A stretch of 64,000 bases of DNA from Branchipolynoe longqiensis (Eukaryota; Annelida; Polychaeta; Phyllodocida; Polynoidae), in the NCBI GenBank assembly GCA_030323885.1, contig CM059186.1:166095417-166159416 (forward strand), in the 5' to 3' direction. How positions within the stretch are numbered: position 1 is the first letter of the stretch; each line of letters starts with the position of its first letter. The notes under the pieces are model-generated. The model made no database searches, was not told where the DNA came from, and saw only the letters and a program-made list of their open reading frames with translations. Below are positions 52,318 through 62,659 of the stretch, one piece after another. Position numbers and translations under genes: made by a program.

Positions 52318-52815
52318 CAGCTCTCTAGAAATAGGACACTTCCGGCCTTGCTCGCTATACTCCCTCACTGCTTGTTTTTTGTATTTTTGTAGTCATTTTT
52401 TAGGGGGGTCGGGGAAATCCTAGCAACATCTGAGGTCATACTTATACTTATACTTATCCTCTTCTTGTTATATATAGAACAGCTCTCTGGAAACAGGACA
52501 CTTCCTGTGATGTTCGCTGTAGTCCCTCACTGCTTGTTTTGGTTTTTGTTGTATTTTTGTTGTTGTTGTTTGAGGGGGTAAATCCTAGCAACATATGAGG
52601 TCATACTTACTTATACTTATACTTATACTTATCCTCTGTTGGTTATATACAGAGCAGTTCTCTGGAAACAGGACACTTCCGGTCCTGTTCGCTATAGTCC
52701 CTCACTGCTTGTTTTGGTTGTTGTTGTCTTTGGGGTGGGGGGTAAATCCTACCAACATATGAGGTCTTACTTATTCTTATGCTTATCCTCTTCTGGTTAT
52801 ATACAGAGTAGCAAA
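52318..52815. repeat. Three tandem units of about 165 bp
   Basis: Units start near 52,318, 52,480 and 52,655 with CAGCTCTCTAGAAATAGGAC-like sequence and run through CCCTCACTGCTTGTTTT, AAATCCTAGCAACATATGAG and a CTTATACTTATAC microsatellite. TAGCAACATCTGAGGTCATA resembles the SINE-A tail in reverse. Confidence 0.9.
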
Positions 52816-53029
52816 GTAAATTAAACTAAAACCTAAAACAAACCCAAGTGATGAGACTTGACCCATCCCCCCCCCCCAGTTTTCCTCTTCGGCCTTGTGC
52901 CTGCTGTCAATGTGTATTTCAGTACCACATTATTCTTTACACACGTTTTCAGATGTTATTCAACGCTCACGCACAGTAAAGCAAAGGTGCCAAGTAGATA
53001 AGAGTGTGTGTGTAGGGAGATATCCCTAA

Positions 53030-53516
53030 AGGGCCTGTCACACTACAACGCCATACGTTCAGCTGGTGGGAATGTGCAGTCCACATACAGTCCGCGTACA
53101 GTCCACATACAGTTCACGTACACTCCGCAAACTGCCAACGGATGCATTACGTACTCCTAATGTACTTCTAACATATTCCTGCCGTATTTCCAGTGTATTT
53201 AACATATACACCGTACTTGTAGCAATGGAGTAACGTATGTAACGTTGGTCAGCATTCCATGAGCGTATGCGAGCATTTTGCAAAGGTTTTGCAAAGGTTT
53301 TGCGAGGCACATGAACACTCTCATAGTCATACACTAGCAATACATCAGAGATACGTTCTGCATATGCTACGTATGTTGTGTGTACATTGTGTGTATGTTG
53401 TGTGTATGCCCATTTTTATCCCCCGCCACTGAAAAGTTTGACGAATGCCGACATACTAGCAAATTTTCAAACATTGAGCATGCACTGACGCTGTACGTTG
53501 TAGTGTGACAGGGCCT
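53030..53516. mobile_element. Element F3, 487 bp
   Basis: Ends AGGGCCTGTCACACTACAAC and TTGTAGTGTGACAGGGCCT. The right flank is CTA; the left flank reads CTAA, so the duplication is either CTA or imperfect. The interior repeats GTCCACATACAGT-type words and is related to the middle of F1. No coding capacity. Confidence 0.85.
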
Positions 53517-53519
53517 CTA

Positions 53520-53780
53520 CACACAAATTGTACGTACGGAGAAATAGTATGGCCAAAGGGGGACAACTAAAAGCGGAAAATCGCGGGAATTGTGTGGTAT
53601 TCGCTATATTTTAGTCAGATCTCCCGTGAAATCGGGAGGCTTGGTGCCTTTGCTAAAGAAAGCGCTAATCAAGCGGGAAGGGAAAGAATATGTCTCCATG
53701 CACGCGGAAGTGTTCAATATTCCAGTTTGGTGGGTATTGACTGAAAGGCCGCAGCCCCAGTTGTGTGAATTGTGACCGGT
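53520..53780 (+). other. Unassigned segment with a short protein-like frame
   Basis: Frame 53,590-53,775 (61 codons; GGLVPLLKKALIKREGKEY, FNIPVWWVLTERP, then a stop) has ordinary composition and follows an acceptor-like CTATATTTTAG. No domain is recognised. Confidence 0.2.
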
Positions 53781-53784
53781 GTGT

Positions 53785-54045
53785 AATGTGTAGTGTGTGA
53801 TGGGGAAGTGTAGTGTGTAGTGTGTGATGGGGAGGTGTAGTGTGTAGTGTGTGATGGGGTAGTGTGTAGTGTGTGATGGGGAAGTGTAGTGTGATAGGGA
53901 GGTGTAGTGTGTAGTGTGTGATGGGGTAGTGTGTAATGTGTCGTATGTGATAGGGAAGGGTAGTGTGTATCTGTAGTGTGTGATGTGGAAGTGTAGTGTG
54001 TAGTGTGTGATGGGGAAGTGTAGTGGTGTGGTGTGTGTTGTGATA
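53785..54045. repeat. GTGTAGTGTGTGATGGGG minisatellite
   Basis: Irregular GTGTAGTGTGTGATGGGGAA-type units, about ten in all. Confidence 0.95.
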
Positions 54046-54700
54046 TGTGGAGAAGTGGAAAAGGGGGGGGGTTTTTTTGGGGGGGGGTTTTGGTTTTGGT
54101 GTGGGGTTTTTTTTAAAAAAAATTTTTTTTGGGGGGTTTTTTTTTTTAAAGGGGGGTTTTCCCCCCCCCAAAAAGGGGGGGGGGGGGGAAAAAAAAGGGG
54201 GGGGGTTTTTTTTTTTGGGGGGGGGTTTTAGGGGGGGTTTTTTGTTTTTTTTTCCCCCCCCTTTTTTTTTTTTTTCCCCCTTCCCCCCCCCCCCTTTTCC
54301 CCCCCAAAAATTTTTCCCCCCGGGGGCCCCCCCCCCCCCCCCTTTTTTTTTCCCCCGGGGCCCCCTTTTTTTTTTAAAAGGCCTTCCCCCCCCTTTTTTT
54401 TTTTTTTCCCCCTTTTTCCCTCCCCCCCCCCTTTCTTTCTCGGCCCTTTTTTTTTCCTTTTTTTTTTTTTTTTTTTTTTTCCCCCCCCTTTTTCCCCCCC
54501 TTTCTGTCTCCCCCCCCTTTTTTTTTTTCTTTTTCTTTTGTTTTTTTGGGGTTTTGTTTTTGGGCCCTTTTTGGTTTTCCTTTTCCGGGGGGGTTTTTTT
54601 CTTTTTTTTCTTTTTTTTTTTATTTCTTTTTTTTTGGGTCTTTTTTCTTTATTCTTTTCTGTCTTTTTTAAATTTTTTTTGTATTTTGCTCGGCCGGTGT
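54046..54700. other. Stacked homopolymer runs, probable consensus error
   Basis: Almost every base belongs to a run of 3-20 identical G, T, A or C residues, changing abruptly. It does not resemble any repeat class in the rest of the window. I regard it as probable low-quality assembly; the 379-codon frame (54,047-55,186) should not be annotated. Confidence 0.75.
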
Positions 54701-55335
54701 CCCTTTCTCTGTCTCTCTTTATTTCTGAGTGTCTTCCTCTGTCTCTCTCTGTGTCTCACCCTCTCTGTCTCTCTATCTCTATGCTTCTCTCTGTATCTCT
54801 GTCACTCTTTATCTATCTCTGTGTCTCTGTATCTCTCTGTCTTCTCTGCCTCTCTCTGTGTCTCACTGTCTCTGTCTCTCTCTCTCACTGTCTCTATGTT
54901 CTCTCTGTCACTCTTTATCTATCTCTGTTTCTCTGTATCTGTCTTTCTCTGCCTCTCTCTGTGTCTCACTGTCTCTGTCTCTCTGTCTCTATGCTTCTCT
55001 CTGTCACTCTTTATCTATCTCTGTTTCTCTCTAGCTCTCTGTCTTTATCTGTCTTTATCTGTCTTTATCTGTCTCTCTCTCTGTCTCTCAGGATATGTCT
55101 GTCTTTGTCTATCTTTGTCTGTTTCTCTAGCTTTCTCTCTGGATCTCTGTATCTCTGTGTCTCTTCATTTATCAGTGTTTCTCTAGATCGCTCTGTCTCA
55201 CTCTCTATGTCTATTTAGCAGTCTCTCTCTGTCTGGTTCTCTCTCTCCACCCCTCTCTGACTCTGTCTCTTCGCCTCTCTCTCTGGTTCTGTCCCTCTCC
55301 GTCTCTTTCTTTATGTCTCTCCTGTCTCAGCAATG
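54701..55335. repeat. TCTCTGTCTC-type minisatellite
   Basis: CTCTGTCTCTCTGTCACTCTTTATCTATCT-like higher-order units; the Ser/Leu/Cys-rich frames are compositional. Confidence 0.93.
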
Positions 55336-55339
55336 CACC

Positions 55340-55925
55340 GCCCAGAGCCGGCGCAGGAAAACGAAGGGGGGGATGGAGGGTGGCGCCGTGCTGGGAAAAT
55401 GCACTATGCTTCCAGCAATCTCCGCACGAGGGCGCCACTGTCGTAAATCGCAAATAAATGTGTAATCACGCACCTTTGAACTCCTACCAACTAATGCTCA
55501 TAAATAGAGCCAGTTTCTCACCGCGTCCGACAAGGTTTGTCGGGAAACTAACTGTTCACCTACGTGGTCAAAACAGCCCTGGATTTCTGGTACAATGTAC
55601 ACTAATCGACTGATGTCCATAACCAACATAGGGTATGGAGTTCACAGCCGATACACACTGTCCAGGCGTAGTATAACGGGAGAGGGAGAGGGGGGGGGGG
55701 GGGGGGGGGGGTGGGAGGCGGTGGGGGGGATGTGCTTCAATTTCGTTAAGATTCCTCCCGCGCGTTGTGAGTGTTTGCCGTATTCCCTAGTATGTGTTGA
55801 CGTAATAAATAACGGGGACTTGGGCGTCAACAGTAAAGTGATTGTTGGGATCTCTCTCCCCTTCCTTACTTTCTTCTCTACCACTCCTTCTTTCTTCAAC
55901 GCCCCACCCCACACTCCTCCATAGA
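55340..55925. other. Unassigned spacer with poly-G
   Basis: Poly-G at about 55,691-55,711. Otherwise unique-looking, with no gene recognised. Confidence 0.4.
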
Positions 55926-56640
55926 GCTACTTTCTATCCCTTTCCTTCCCTTTCCACTTCCCCCTCCTCCCACCCTCCCCCCTCCCCATCCCCCCCCCCC
56001 CCCCACCCCCACCACCCCCCTCCCCCTCCCCCCCCTCCCCCCCCCGCCTCCCCCCCCCCCTCCCCCCCCCCCCCACCCACACCCCCCCCCCACCCACCCC
56101 CCCCCCCACCCCCACCCCCCTCCCCCCACCCCCTCCACCCCCCCCCCCCCCACACCCCCCTCCACCCCCCACCCCCCCCCCCCACCCCCCCACCCCCCCA
56201 CCCCCCCCCCCCACCCCCCCACCCCTCCCCACCCCCACCCCCCACCCCCCCACCCCACTCACCCCCCACCCCCCACCCCCCCACCCCCCCACCCCCCCCA
56301 CCCCCCCCCACCCCCCCACCCCCCCACCCCCCCACCCCCCACCCTCCACCCCCCACCCCCCCACCCCCCCCCCACCCCTCCACCCCCCCACCCCTCCACC
56401 CCTCCACCCCCCCCCCCCCACCCCCCCCCCCCCCACCCCCACCCCCACCCCCACCCCCCACCCCCCCCCCCCCCCCCCCTCTCCACCTCCACCCACCCAC
56501 CCCCACCACCCATCCACCCACCCACCCCCACCCCCCTCCCTCCCCCCCCGCAGCCCCTCCCCCCCCCATCCTCCCACCTCCCACCCATCCCCCACCCTCC
56601 CCCCCTCGCACCCCTCCCGACCCCCCTCCCTCCCCCACCC
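55926..56640. repeat. C-rich tract, CCCCCCCACC-type units
   Basis: Over 90 percent C, with A or T every few bases. It could form i-motif/G-quadruplex structures, or it may be a base-calling product like the neighbouring homopolymer region. The 479-codon Pro/His frame and Gly/Trp frames are compositional. Confidence 0.93.
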
Positions 56641-57285
56641 CAAGCGCCGTAGCCCCGGGCAGCCGCCACCCGCGCCCCAGTTCCCCGCCGCTCGCCGCCC
56701 CCACCCCGACTTTACCGTCATCAACGCCGGCGCCATCACGAGGGCGCGCAGAGGGGCAGGGTGACAGAGCACGTTGCCTCAGTCACGCCCACCAGGGCAC
56801 ACACCTGCACCTCCACCTCCACCTCCCCACCACGTCCACCACCTACACCACCATCTCCACCACCATCACCTCACCACTTCCACCGCCACCTGACCCAGCT
56901 CAAGCTCCACCACCTCCACCTCCTCCACAACCACAACCACCACCTCCACCAGGTCCAGCTCCACCTTTACCTCCACACACCCACACCCCCACCACCACCA
57001 ACGGCCCCACTACCACCTCCACACACCTCCACCACCTCCACCACCTCCACCATCACCTGTACCACCTCACCACCACTACCCCACCACAATCTGCACCACC
57101 TCCTACACCACCTCATACTCCACCTCCTGTACCCCCTCACCACCACCTCCTCCATCCCCACCGCCACCCCCTACCTTCTCCACTACCTCCACCACGGCCT
57201 CCCCCCCCCTCCCATCATCACCACCCAACCACCTCTACCACTTCTACCACCTCCACCATCCACACCGCCTCTCCACCATAAAGGT
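56641..57285. repeat. GC-rich segment then CCACCTCCA minisatellite
   Basis: A short CpG-bearing, non-repetitive stretch (56,640-56,780) precedes CCACCTCCACC-type units to 57,285. Confidence 0.85.
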
Positions 57286-57495
57286 CCGTATATAAATTTC
57301 ATCACGCATTTTTCTTTCTTTGAGTAATTTGCAACACCTCACCACACGACCACACCCACACTCCCCCCCCCCCTTCTACCACGGCCTTCACACCATAGTA
57401 TCTTCCTTCAAAGTGTGTTCATTTTGAGAAACACATCCGCATACCGACCTGATCTAGCCAAATAATATTATCATTTGGGTTTCTTTCTTTCTTGC
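57286..57495. other. Unassigned spacer
   Basis: No recognisable feature besides a poly-C run at 57,363-57,373. Confidence 0.4.
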
Positions 57496-57496
57496 A

Positions 57497-57673
57497 GTTT
57501 GTGGGAAAGTGCATGTAAAGGACCCTTTGCTGCTTATCAAAAAGAGTCGCCTATGTGGCGGCAGCAGATTTCGTCAAGAAATGTGTCAGAATGACTATAT
57601 GTTTGATGTCCAATAGCTGGTGATAGCTCTCAATGTGCTCTAGAGGCGTCGTTAAATAAAACAAGCTTTTTAC
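57497..57673 (+). mobile_element. SINE-B, 5' truncated
   Basis: Starts GTTTGTGGGAAAGTGCATGT and matches the 24.7-kb copy through GCTGCTTATCA, CCTATGTGGCGGCAGCAG, GATGTCCAATAGC and GTCGTTAAATAAAACAAGC. The head is missing. Confidence 0.88.
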
Positions 57674-57853
57674 TTTCCGAAACCCATATGCCCTTACACA
57701 TTACGTCCTTATACCCTACACCCACACACTCCTATACCAACAGATCCTACACCCATACACACCTATCACCCATCCCACCATCACTACCTGCTTAGACCAG
57801 GCTTACTACAGCCCACCCTTCTCAGCGTGACGTAATCTATGCATGTTCGCTAA

Positions 57854-58207
57854 AGCGGCTGTCACACATCACCGGATTGAGCAACGGACAGAATTGTCTA
57901 GTCCAGTGGTGTTCGGGCGTGATAAGTATCAAAATATATTAAAATGTGTCAAAGTGTTGCGATATCGAGTCAAAGGCTGCCGGACGAATGGACATGAAAC
58001 GGACATGAAACAGACATGAACGGATAGCCAACAGACGAAACAAATTCAAACCAGACCAGAACCGTAGACGTCAATCCAGCGGCATCCGTTCCAAGTTTTG
58101 TGCATGTTCAAACCTTGTACGGACACAAACCAGACTTTGCCGGATATCAACGGACTTTGTTCAGTTTCTTTCCATTTCCCCCAATCCGGTGATTTGTGAC
58201 AGGGCCT
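57854..58207. mobile_element. Element F4, 354 bp
   Basis: 28-bp inverted ends AGCGGCTGTCACACATCACC and GGTGATTTGTGACAGGGCCT. The flanks are TAA (left) and TTA (right). The interior repeats CGGAC words, including GGACATGAAACGGACATGAA, and carries AAGTTTTGTGCATG, a half of the F1 palindrome. Confidence 0.85.
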
Positions 58208-58220
58208 TTACTAGGCTTTA

Positions 58221-58829
58221 AGCTGAGATTCCTTACACGCGGTATGCGGTATGCGGTATGTGAATGCGAATGGGGCAAACAATCGGAAAGCATCTAAGTC
58301 AATGGGGGTGATTCCTTACATCCGAATGCGAATGCGAATGCGAATGCGGCAACTCGATCGGTCCCTGTAGCGATCGGTGCGGCATGCGGCATGCGACAAG
58401 GGGGGTGCGAATAGAAACCTGAGTCTGATTTGTCCATTAGTTTAACACTAGGAGAGGCGACTGAGCATTACGGAACGGTCACGCACAAGGGTGCTGAGGG
58501 GAAACATATGGTAGTGGTGGTGGTGGGGGTTCGGGTTGGTAAAAATGCTACCAGAGCTACAAAAATATGAATACTTATCTATAATTTGGTAATTATATAG
58601 GTAGGAACCTCCATGTGACGTACCAAAAGTTACATAGATATAAATGCCTTATTAGGCCATATACAGTGCAGTATGGGGTATACTTGTTTATTTTTATTTT
58701 TTAAATATAGCAGGTCGTGTGCCGCATGCTGCATGCCGCATGCCGCGTAGAAGGAATCTTCCCATTCGCATACCGCATACCGCATGCCGCATGCCGCATT
58801 CCGCATACCGCGTGTAAGGAATCTTAGCT
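58221..58829. mobile_element. Element G1, heptamer-rich inverted-repeat element
   Basis: A 609-bp element with ends AGCTGAGATTCCTTACACGC and GCGTGTAAGGAATCTTAGCT. Each end carries tandem GCGGTAT/GCGGCAT heptamers. A second, inner inverted pair also exists (GATTCCTTACATCCG and GCGTAGAAGGAATC). It is longer than G2 because of an extra AT-rich piece at about 58,540-58,715. Confidence 0.9.
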
Positions 58830-58984
58830 TGAGTCTGTGAGACGGGGCGATGTGGGCGGGTAGACAGGGGGTGTAAGGGGGTGGAGGCGGGGAGGGAGGT
58901 AAAACAATGAGCACCTACATTAAACACAAACCCGTAGTACAGGTTCCCCGGATAAGGCTCCCTCTGTTATTAACAGCGGCGCGT

Positions 58985-59323
58985 GGGACACGTGAGGGTC
59001 AGAGGGCAGAGGAGGGCTGCAACGCTGCGCCAACTGTACCGCATATGCTTCCTAACCAGCAGTGGCGTCTCTGAAATGAGACACCTGTTTTATATAAAAG
59101 CATTAAAGAAACCAGTTTTTTTTGTATTGTTTGGGACTCGTGAGGGTCAGAGGGCAGAGGAGGGATGCAATACTGCGCCAACTGTACCACACATGCTTCC
59201 TAACCAGCAGTAGGGTATCTGGATTGAGACACCTGCTTTATATATCACGAACTGAGCGTTACAGAAACCTGATGGATTTTTTTTAGGGGGGAAGGCGGAC
59301 GCGTGAGCGTCAGAGGGCAGAGG
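58985..59323. repeat. Tandem repeat of about 145 bp, 2.3 units
   Basis: Units start near 58,985, 59,130 and 59,297 with CGTGAGGGTCAGAGGGCAGA and continue through GCGCCAACTGTACC and CTTCCTAACCAGCAG. Confidence 0.92.
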
Positions 59324-59545
59324 ATAATGCGACTGGGTGGGATATCAGATCATAGTGTTGGCGGCCTAATTTCCCAATGGGGCAGCACTATAAAGTCGCC
59401 ATGAGTGCGCACTGTCACAAGTCGGTACCCCTTCTGATATGACCTTACATGCTGCTAGGACATAAAACTCCAACAACCAACCAACCATAGATGGATACCC
59501 ATCCCGGTATGAACATAGATGTTGCTAGGACATCAAATCCCAACA
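59323..59545 (+). mobile_element. SINE-A 3' half followed by a second tail
   Basis: Body from ATAATGCGACTGGGTGGGAT to the tail CAACAACCAACCAACC (59,487), followed at once by another tail piece (TACCCATCCCGGTATGAACA to GGACATCAAATCCCAAC). Confidence 0.88.
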
Positions 59546-59566
59546 AGCGTATCACATAATCTAGGT

Positions 59567-59635
59567 TTTGTTTTTGGGGAGTTTTCAGTCACATTGGTGC
59601 GCTGAAGGCTGCAATTCTGCAGCACTGTATGGGCA
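59567..59635 (+). repeat. Dispersed repeat shared with 32,030-32,095
   Basis: TTTTTGGGGAGTTTTCAGTC, GCTGAAGGCTGCA and GTATGGGCACTGC; no ends can be defined. Confidence 0.65.
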
Positions 59636-59768
59636 CTGCTCAAAGTGGTCTCATGTGGTCGGCAGTTGGCTTCCGATGGGTAGTACTAGTAGTCAGAGAA
59701 ACTGGGGGGAGAAGGAAAAAGGCAGCCTAAGAGCCTAACCACATTCCTCTGACAGGGCTGGGGGAGGC

Positions 59769-60020
59769 TGGGTGGTTGGTGTAGTTTTATGCCCCAGTAA
59801 GACCCTAGGCCATACCAGGACTTTCAACGACTTGTGACAATGCGTACTCATGGCGACTTTATAGTGCTGCCCCACAGCGAAATCAGACCACCGGCACCAT
59901 CACCTGATGTACCACACAGTCACATTATCCTGACACTGTGCGCCCAGTCCCTGTCCTGACTTCATAAGCCCAAGCGCCGAGCAGCAACAGTCACGTATTT
60001 TATAAGTCATTCGGTGTCGC
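59769..60020 (-). mobile_element. SINE-A, head missing
   Basis: Minus-strand tail (GTAGTTTTATGCCCCAGTAA), CGACTTGTGACAATGCG, and a body ending ATTTTATAAGTCATTCGG. Confidence 0.85.
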
Positions 60021-60232
60021 CAGTGGATTTCTCAGAGTTTCTGCTTCCAATTCTACGCCTGGGGTCACCGCAATGCCGTCCTCTTCTAGCATGCGCGTGT
60101 ATGTGCACAAAGCTCGGATGTTTCACTCCTCCATGGCAGGAGACTCTTGTGGCCTGCCACCTGGCGGCAACACCTCGCCCTGCTTGCCTTTCACGTTCAT
60201 GTAGAATGGGGCCCGACTGAGTGGATCCCCTC
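60021..60232. other. Unassigned unique-looking segment
   Basis: Balanced composition. Minus strand 60,123-60,231 can be read as PFYMNVKGKQGEVLPPGG followed by a stop, and the plus strand also has a 68-codon frame. Neither is recognised. Confidence 0.2.
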
Positions 60233-60234
60233 TC

Positions 60235-60555
60235 ACTGTCGTTTGTTCTCTCTCTATCTCTCTATCCCTCTCCCCAAAGATTCTACTATGCAGTAGGATA
60301 CGTACTATCCGTCTATCGCAGTGGCTTTTTTTTGTCCATCCCGCTCTCCCTCCGTCTCTTTGTCTCTCATTCTATACCTGTCTTTCTCTTCCCCGCCATG
60401 TATTTCTGTGCCCTTCTCCCCCTCTCCATATCTTTCTCTCTCACTCTAGCTCTGTGCATTTCTCTTTCCCCCCTCTCCCTCCTCTCCCTCCATATGGCTT
60501 CCTCTCTCCTCCTTCATTCTCTCGATGTGTCACTTTCTCTCTACCCTTCTCTGTC
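60235..60555. repeat. CT-rich tract
   Basis: CTCTCTATCTCTCTATCC-type sequence with non-repetitive interruptions. Confidence 0.85.
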
Positions 60556-60557
60556 GC

Positions 60558-60693
60558 CTTGACTGGCAGACTAGTCTCCCAGTGGGGCAGCACTATAAAG
60601 TCACCACGAGTGTGCACTGTCACGAGTCGGTAGCAGTCCTGATATGACCTTAGATGTTGCCAGGACGTAACACTCCAACAACCAACCAACCAA
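60558..60693 (+). mobile_element. SINE-A 3' fragment
   Basis: GGCAGACTAGTCTCCCAGTG to TTGCCAGGACGTAACACTCC and CAACCAACCAACC. Confidence 0.9.
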
Positions 60694-60714
60694 CTGTCGC
60701 TTTGAACTGAGGTG

Positions 60715-60925
60715 TTCTCTCCCTCCTCTCCGCTGCTCTCCTCTCCTCTCTCCCTCTCTCCTCTCTCTCCTCTCTCCCTCTCTCTCCTCTCCCTCTCTCC
60801 TCTCTCCTCTCCCTCTCTCCTCTCTCTCCCCTCTCTCTCTCTTCTTTCTCTCTCTCCTCTTTCTCTCTCTCCTCTCTCCCTCTCTCCTCGCTCTCCCCTC
60901 TCTCTCCCCTCTCTCTCTCGCTATG
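60715..60925. repeat. CTCTCTCC minisatellite
   Basis: CTCTCTCCTCTCTCCCTCTC units in near-regular order. Confidence 0.95.
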
Positions 60926-60929
60926 CGGG

Positions 60930-61148
60930 TAATGTTATCACAAAGCGGCCATGATTAAAAACACGGGTAATACGTCACGTGTTTGCATTATGTATACATG
61001 TATTCAGGGTGGCACCCTGTGAATCATCGCTCATTTGTCTACATTTGCCTGCGTACGCCATCCTCCTGGGTCCATATAACCACCGCCGCCACCGACCATC
61101 TATACCAATCAGCGGAATGGTAAGTCGCTTAAAATAAACATAGACATA
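60930..61148. other. Unassigned spacer
   Basis: Nothing recognisable. Confidence 0.35.
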
Positions 61149-61149
61149 G

Positions 61150-61830
61150 ACACAGCCGCGCGGGACGGCCATGTCCGGCTATCATGATATTACACATGCT
61201 GTGTTCTTCATTTATAGCTATCATGATACGACGCATGCAGAGCACAGCATGTGTAGCATCATGCACGTGTAGTATCATGCATGTGTAGTATCATGCGGCC
61301 ATGTCCAGCTGTCATGATACTACGTCTGGCCACCATGCGTAGCATCATCATTGGTGTGAATTGTAGCAATGCCCGGCTATCATGATACTACATCTGGCTA
61401 TCATGATACTACATCTGGCTATCATGATACTACCTATGCTGTGTTCTCCATGTGTAGCATCATGATTTCTGAGTCAGTGCTGTAAGTCAAGATCGGCCCC
61501 CAGTTAATCCCAGTGCACAACCATACATGTATATATATATACATCAAATCATGGTACTGTGACAGCAGTGCAGCAGTTTAGCATCATGGTACCATTGATA
61601 TAAATAGATCAACACTCTATCATCATGGTACCGTTCTTTTAGATCCAAAGGTTGCCGCATTCAGACCTATGTGGATGCCTCTATTGCCACAGTACTGAGG
61701 TGAATCATGGTTCCGTGACAGCAGTGCAACAGTCTAGCATCATGATATTGGTTGGCAGTCTAGTGTCACGGTACCGTTCTTTTAGGTCCGAAGTCTACTA
61801 GCAATGCCTACTCAAAATATCTAACCCTAA
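61150..61830. repeat. ATCATG-word repeat region
   Basis: Dense in palindromic TATCATGATAC and ATCATGGTAC words on both strands. CTATCATGATACTACATCTG occurs in tandem near 61,378-61,435. A longer direct repeat (GTGACAGCAGTGCARCAGT with flanks) occurs at about 61,552 and 61,707. No TIR boundaries are clear. Confidence 0.75.
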
Positions 61831-61836
61831 CCCTAA

Positions 61837-62227
61837 AGCTAAGATTCCTTACACGCGGTATGCGGTATGCGAATGCGAATGCGACAAAAAATCGAAACGC
61901 CTTGAAGCCTATGGGCTACATTCCTTACATGCGGTATGCGTATACGAATGCGAATGCGACAACTCGATCGGTCCCTGTAGCGATCGGTGTGGCATGCGGC
62001 ATGCGGTATGCGAATAGAAACCTCAGTCGCATGTGTCCATTAGTTTTAGACTAGGAGAGGTGACTGATCATTACGGAATGGTCACACACAGGGGTGCTGA
62101 TGGGAAACATAAGGTAGTGGTGGTGGTGGGGAGATGCTTGCCGCTTACCGCGTAGAAGGAATCCTCCCATTTGCATACTGCATACTGCATACTGCATACC
62201 GCATACCGCGTGTAAGGAATCTTAGCT
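61837..62227. mobile_element. Element G2 (TAA target), 391 bp
   Basis: Ends AGCTAAGATTCCTTACACGC and GCGTGTAAGGAATCTTAGCT, flanked by TAA at 61834-61836 and 62228-62230. It has the same heptamer arrays, the same inner inverted pair and the same middle (GATCGGTCCCTGTAGCGATC) as G1. Confidence 0.92.
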
Positions 62228-62230
62228 TAA

Positions 62231-62655
62231 CCATGATTGTTGAATAATCTACTGAGTACTGTCATCACGGTACTGTGACTAGAATCTCGCGCTCAGAACA
62301 CGGCACAGTGCAAGTCAGTCCGAAAACATAAGCATCGGCTATTGGGAGTCCAATAGCTGCAAACAAGTTTCCGAAATACAAAGCCACATCGTACTCAAAT
62401 ATGACCCTATTTGGCTGTAGCTTGTGACTCATGAATAAGGCGGGTAGTGGCTGCGTTTCGCTGCAGCGTCCCGTCATGGCGTCCCAAACGCTGGCACTGT
62501 CAGCTAACTAGGAGAGGCAGGTAGTCAGGCCGCCACAATAGGGAGAATACCCCCACTCGCCGAGACCAATCATGCCCTATGGTCCCCGCCGTCACACACA
62601 ACTGATGCCGAGGATTCTGAGCTATAGAGGCTAGTAATAGTAGTATGTATTGTCG
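62231..62655. other. Unassigned segment with a protein-like minus frame
   Basis: Frame 62,265-62,477 on the minus strand (70 codons; RVIFEYDVALYFGNLFAA) has ordinary composition but no recognised domain. GTACTGTCATCACGGTACTG near 62,256 belongs to the ATCATG-word repeats. Confidence 0.22.
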
Positions 62656-62659
62656 TCAT

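Noticed and set aside
54047..55186. 379-codon open frame
   Set aside because: Spans stacked homopolymers and a TCTCTG minisatellite; composition Phe/Pro/Gly then Ser/Leu; not credible as a protein.
55842..57281. 479-codon open frame
   Set aside because: Almost only Pro, His, Ser and Thr from C-rich repeats; open in several frames and on both strands.
61821..61836. Telomere-like CTAACCCTAACCCTAA
   Set aside because: Only about two and a half units beside element G2; too short to call an interstitial telomere array.
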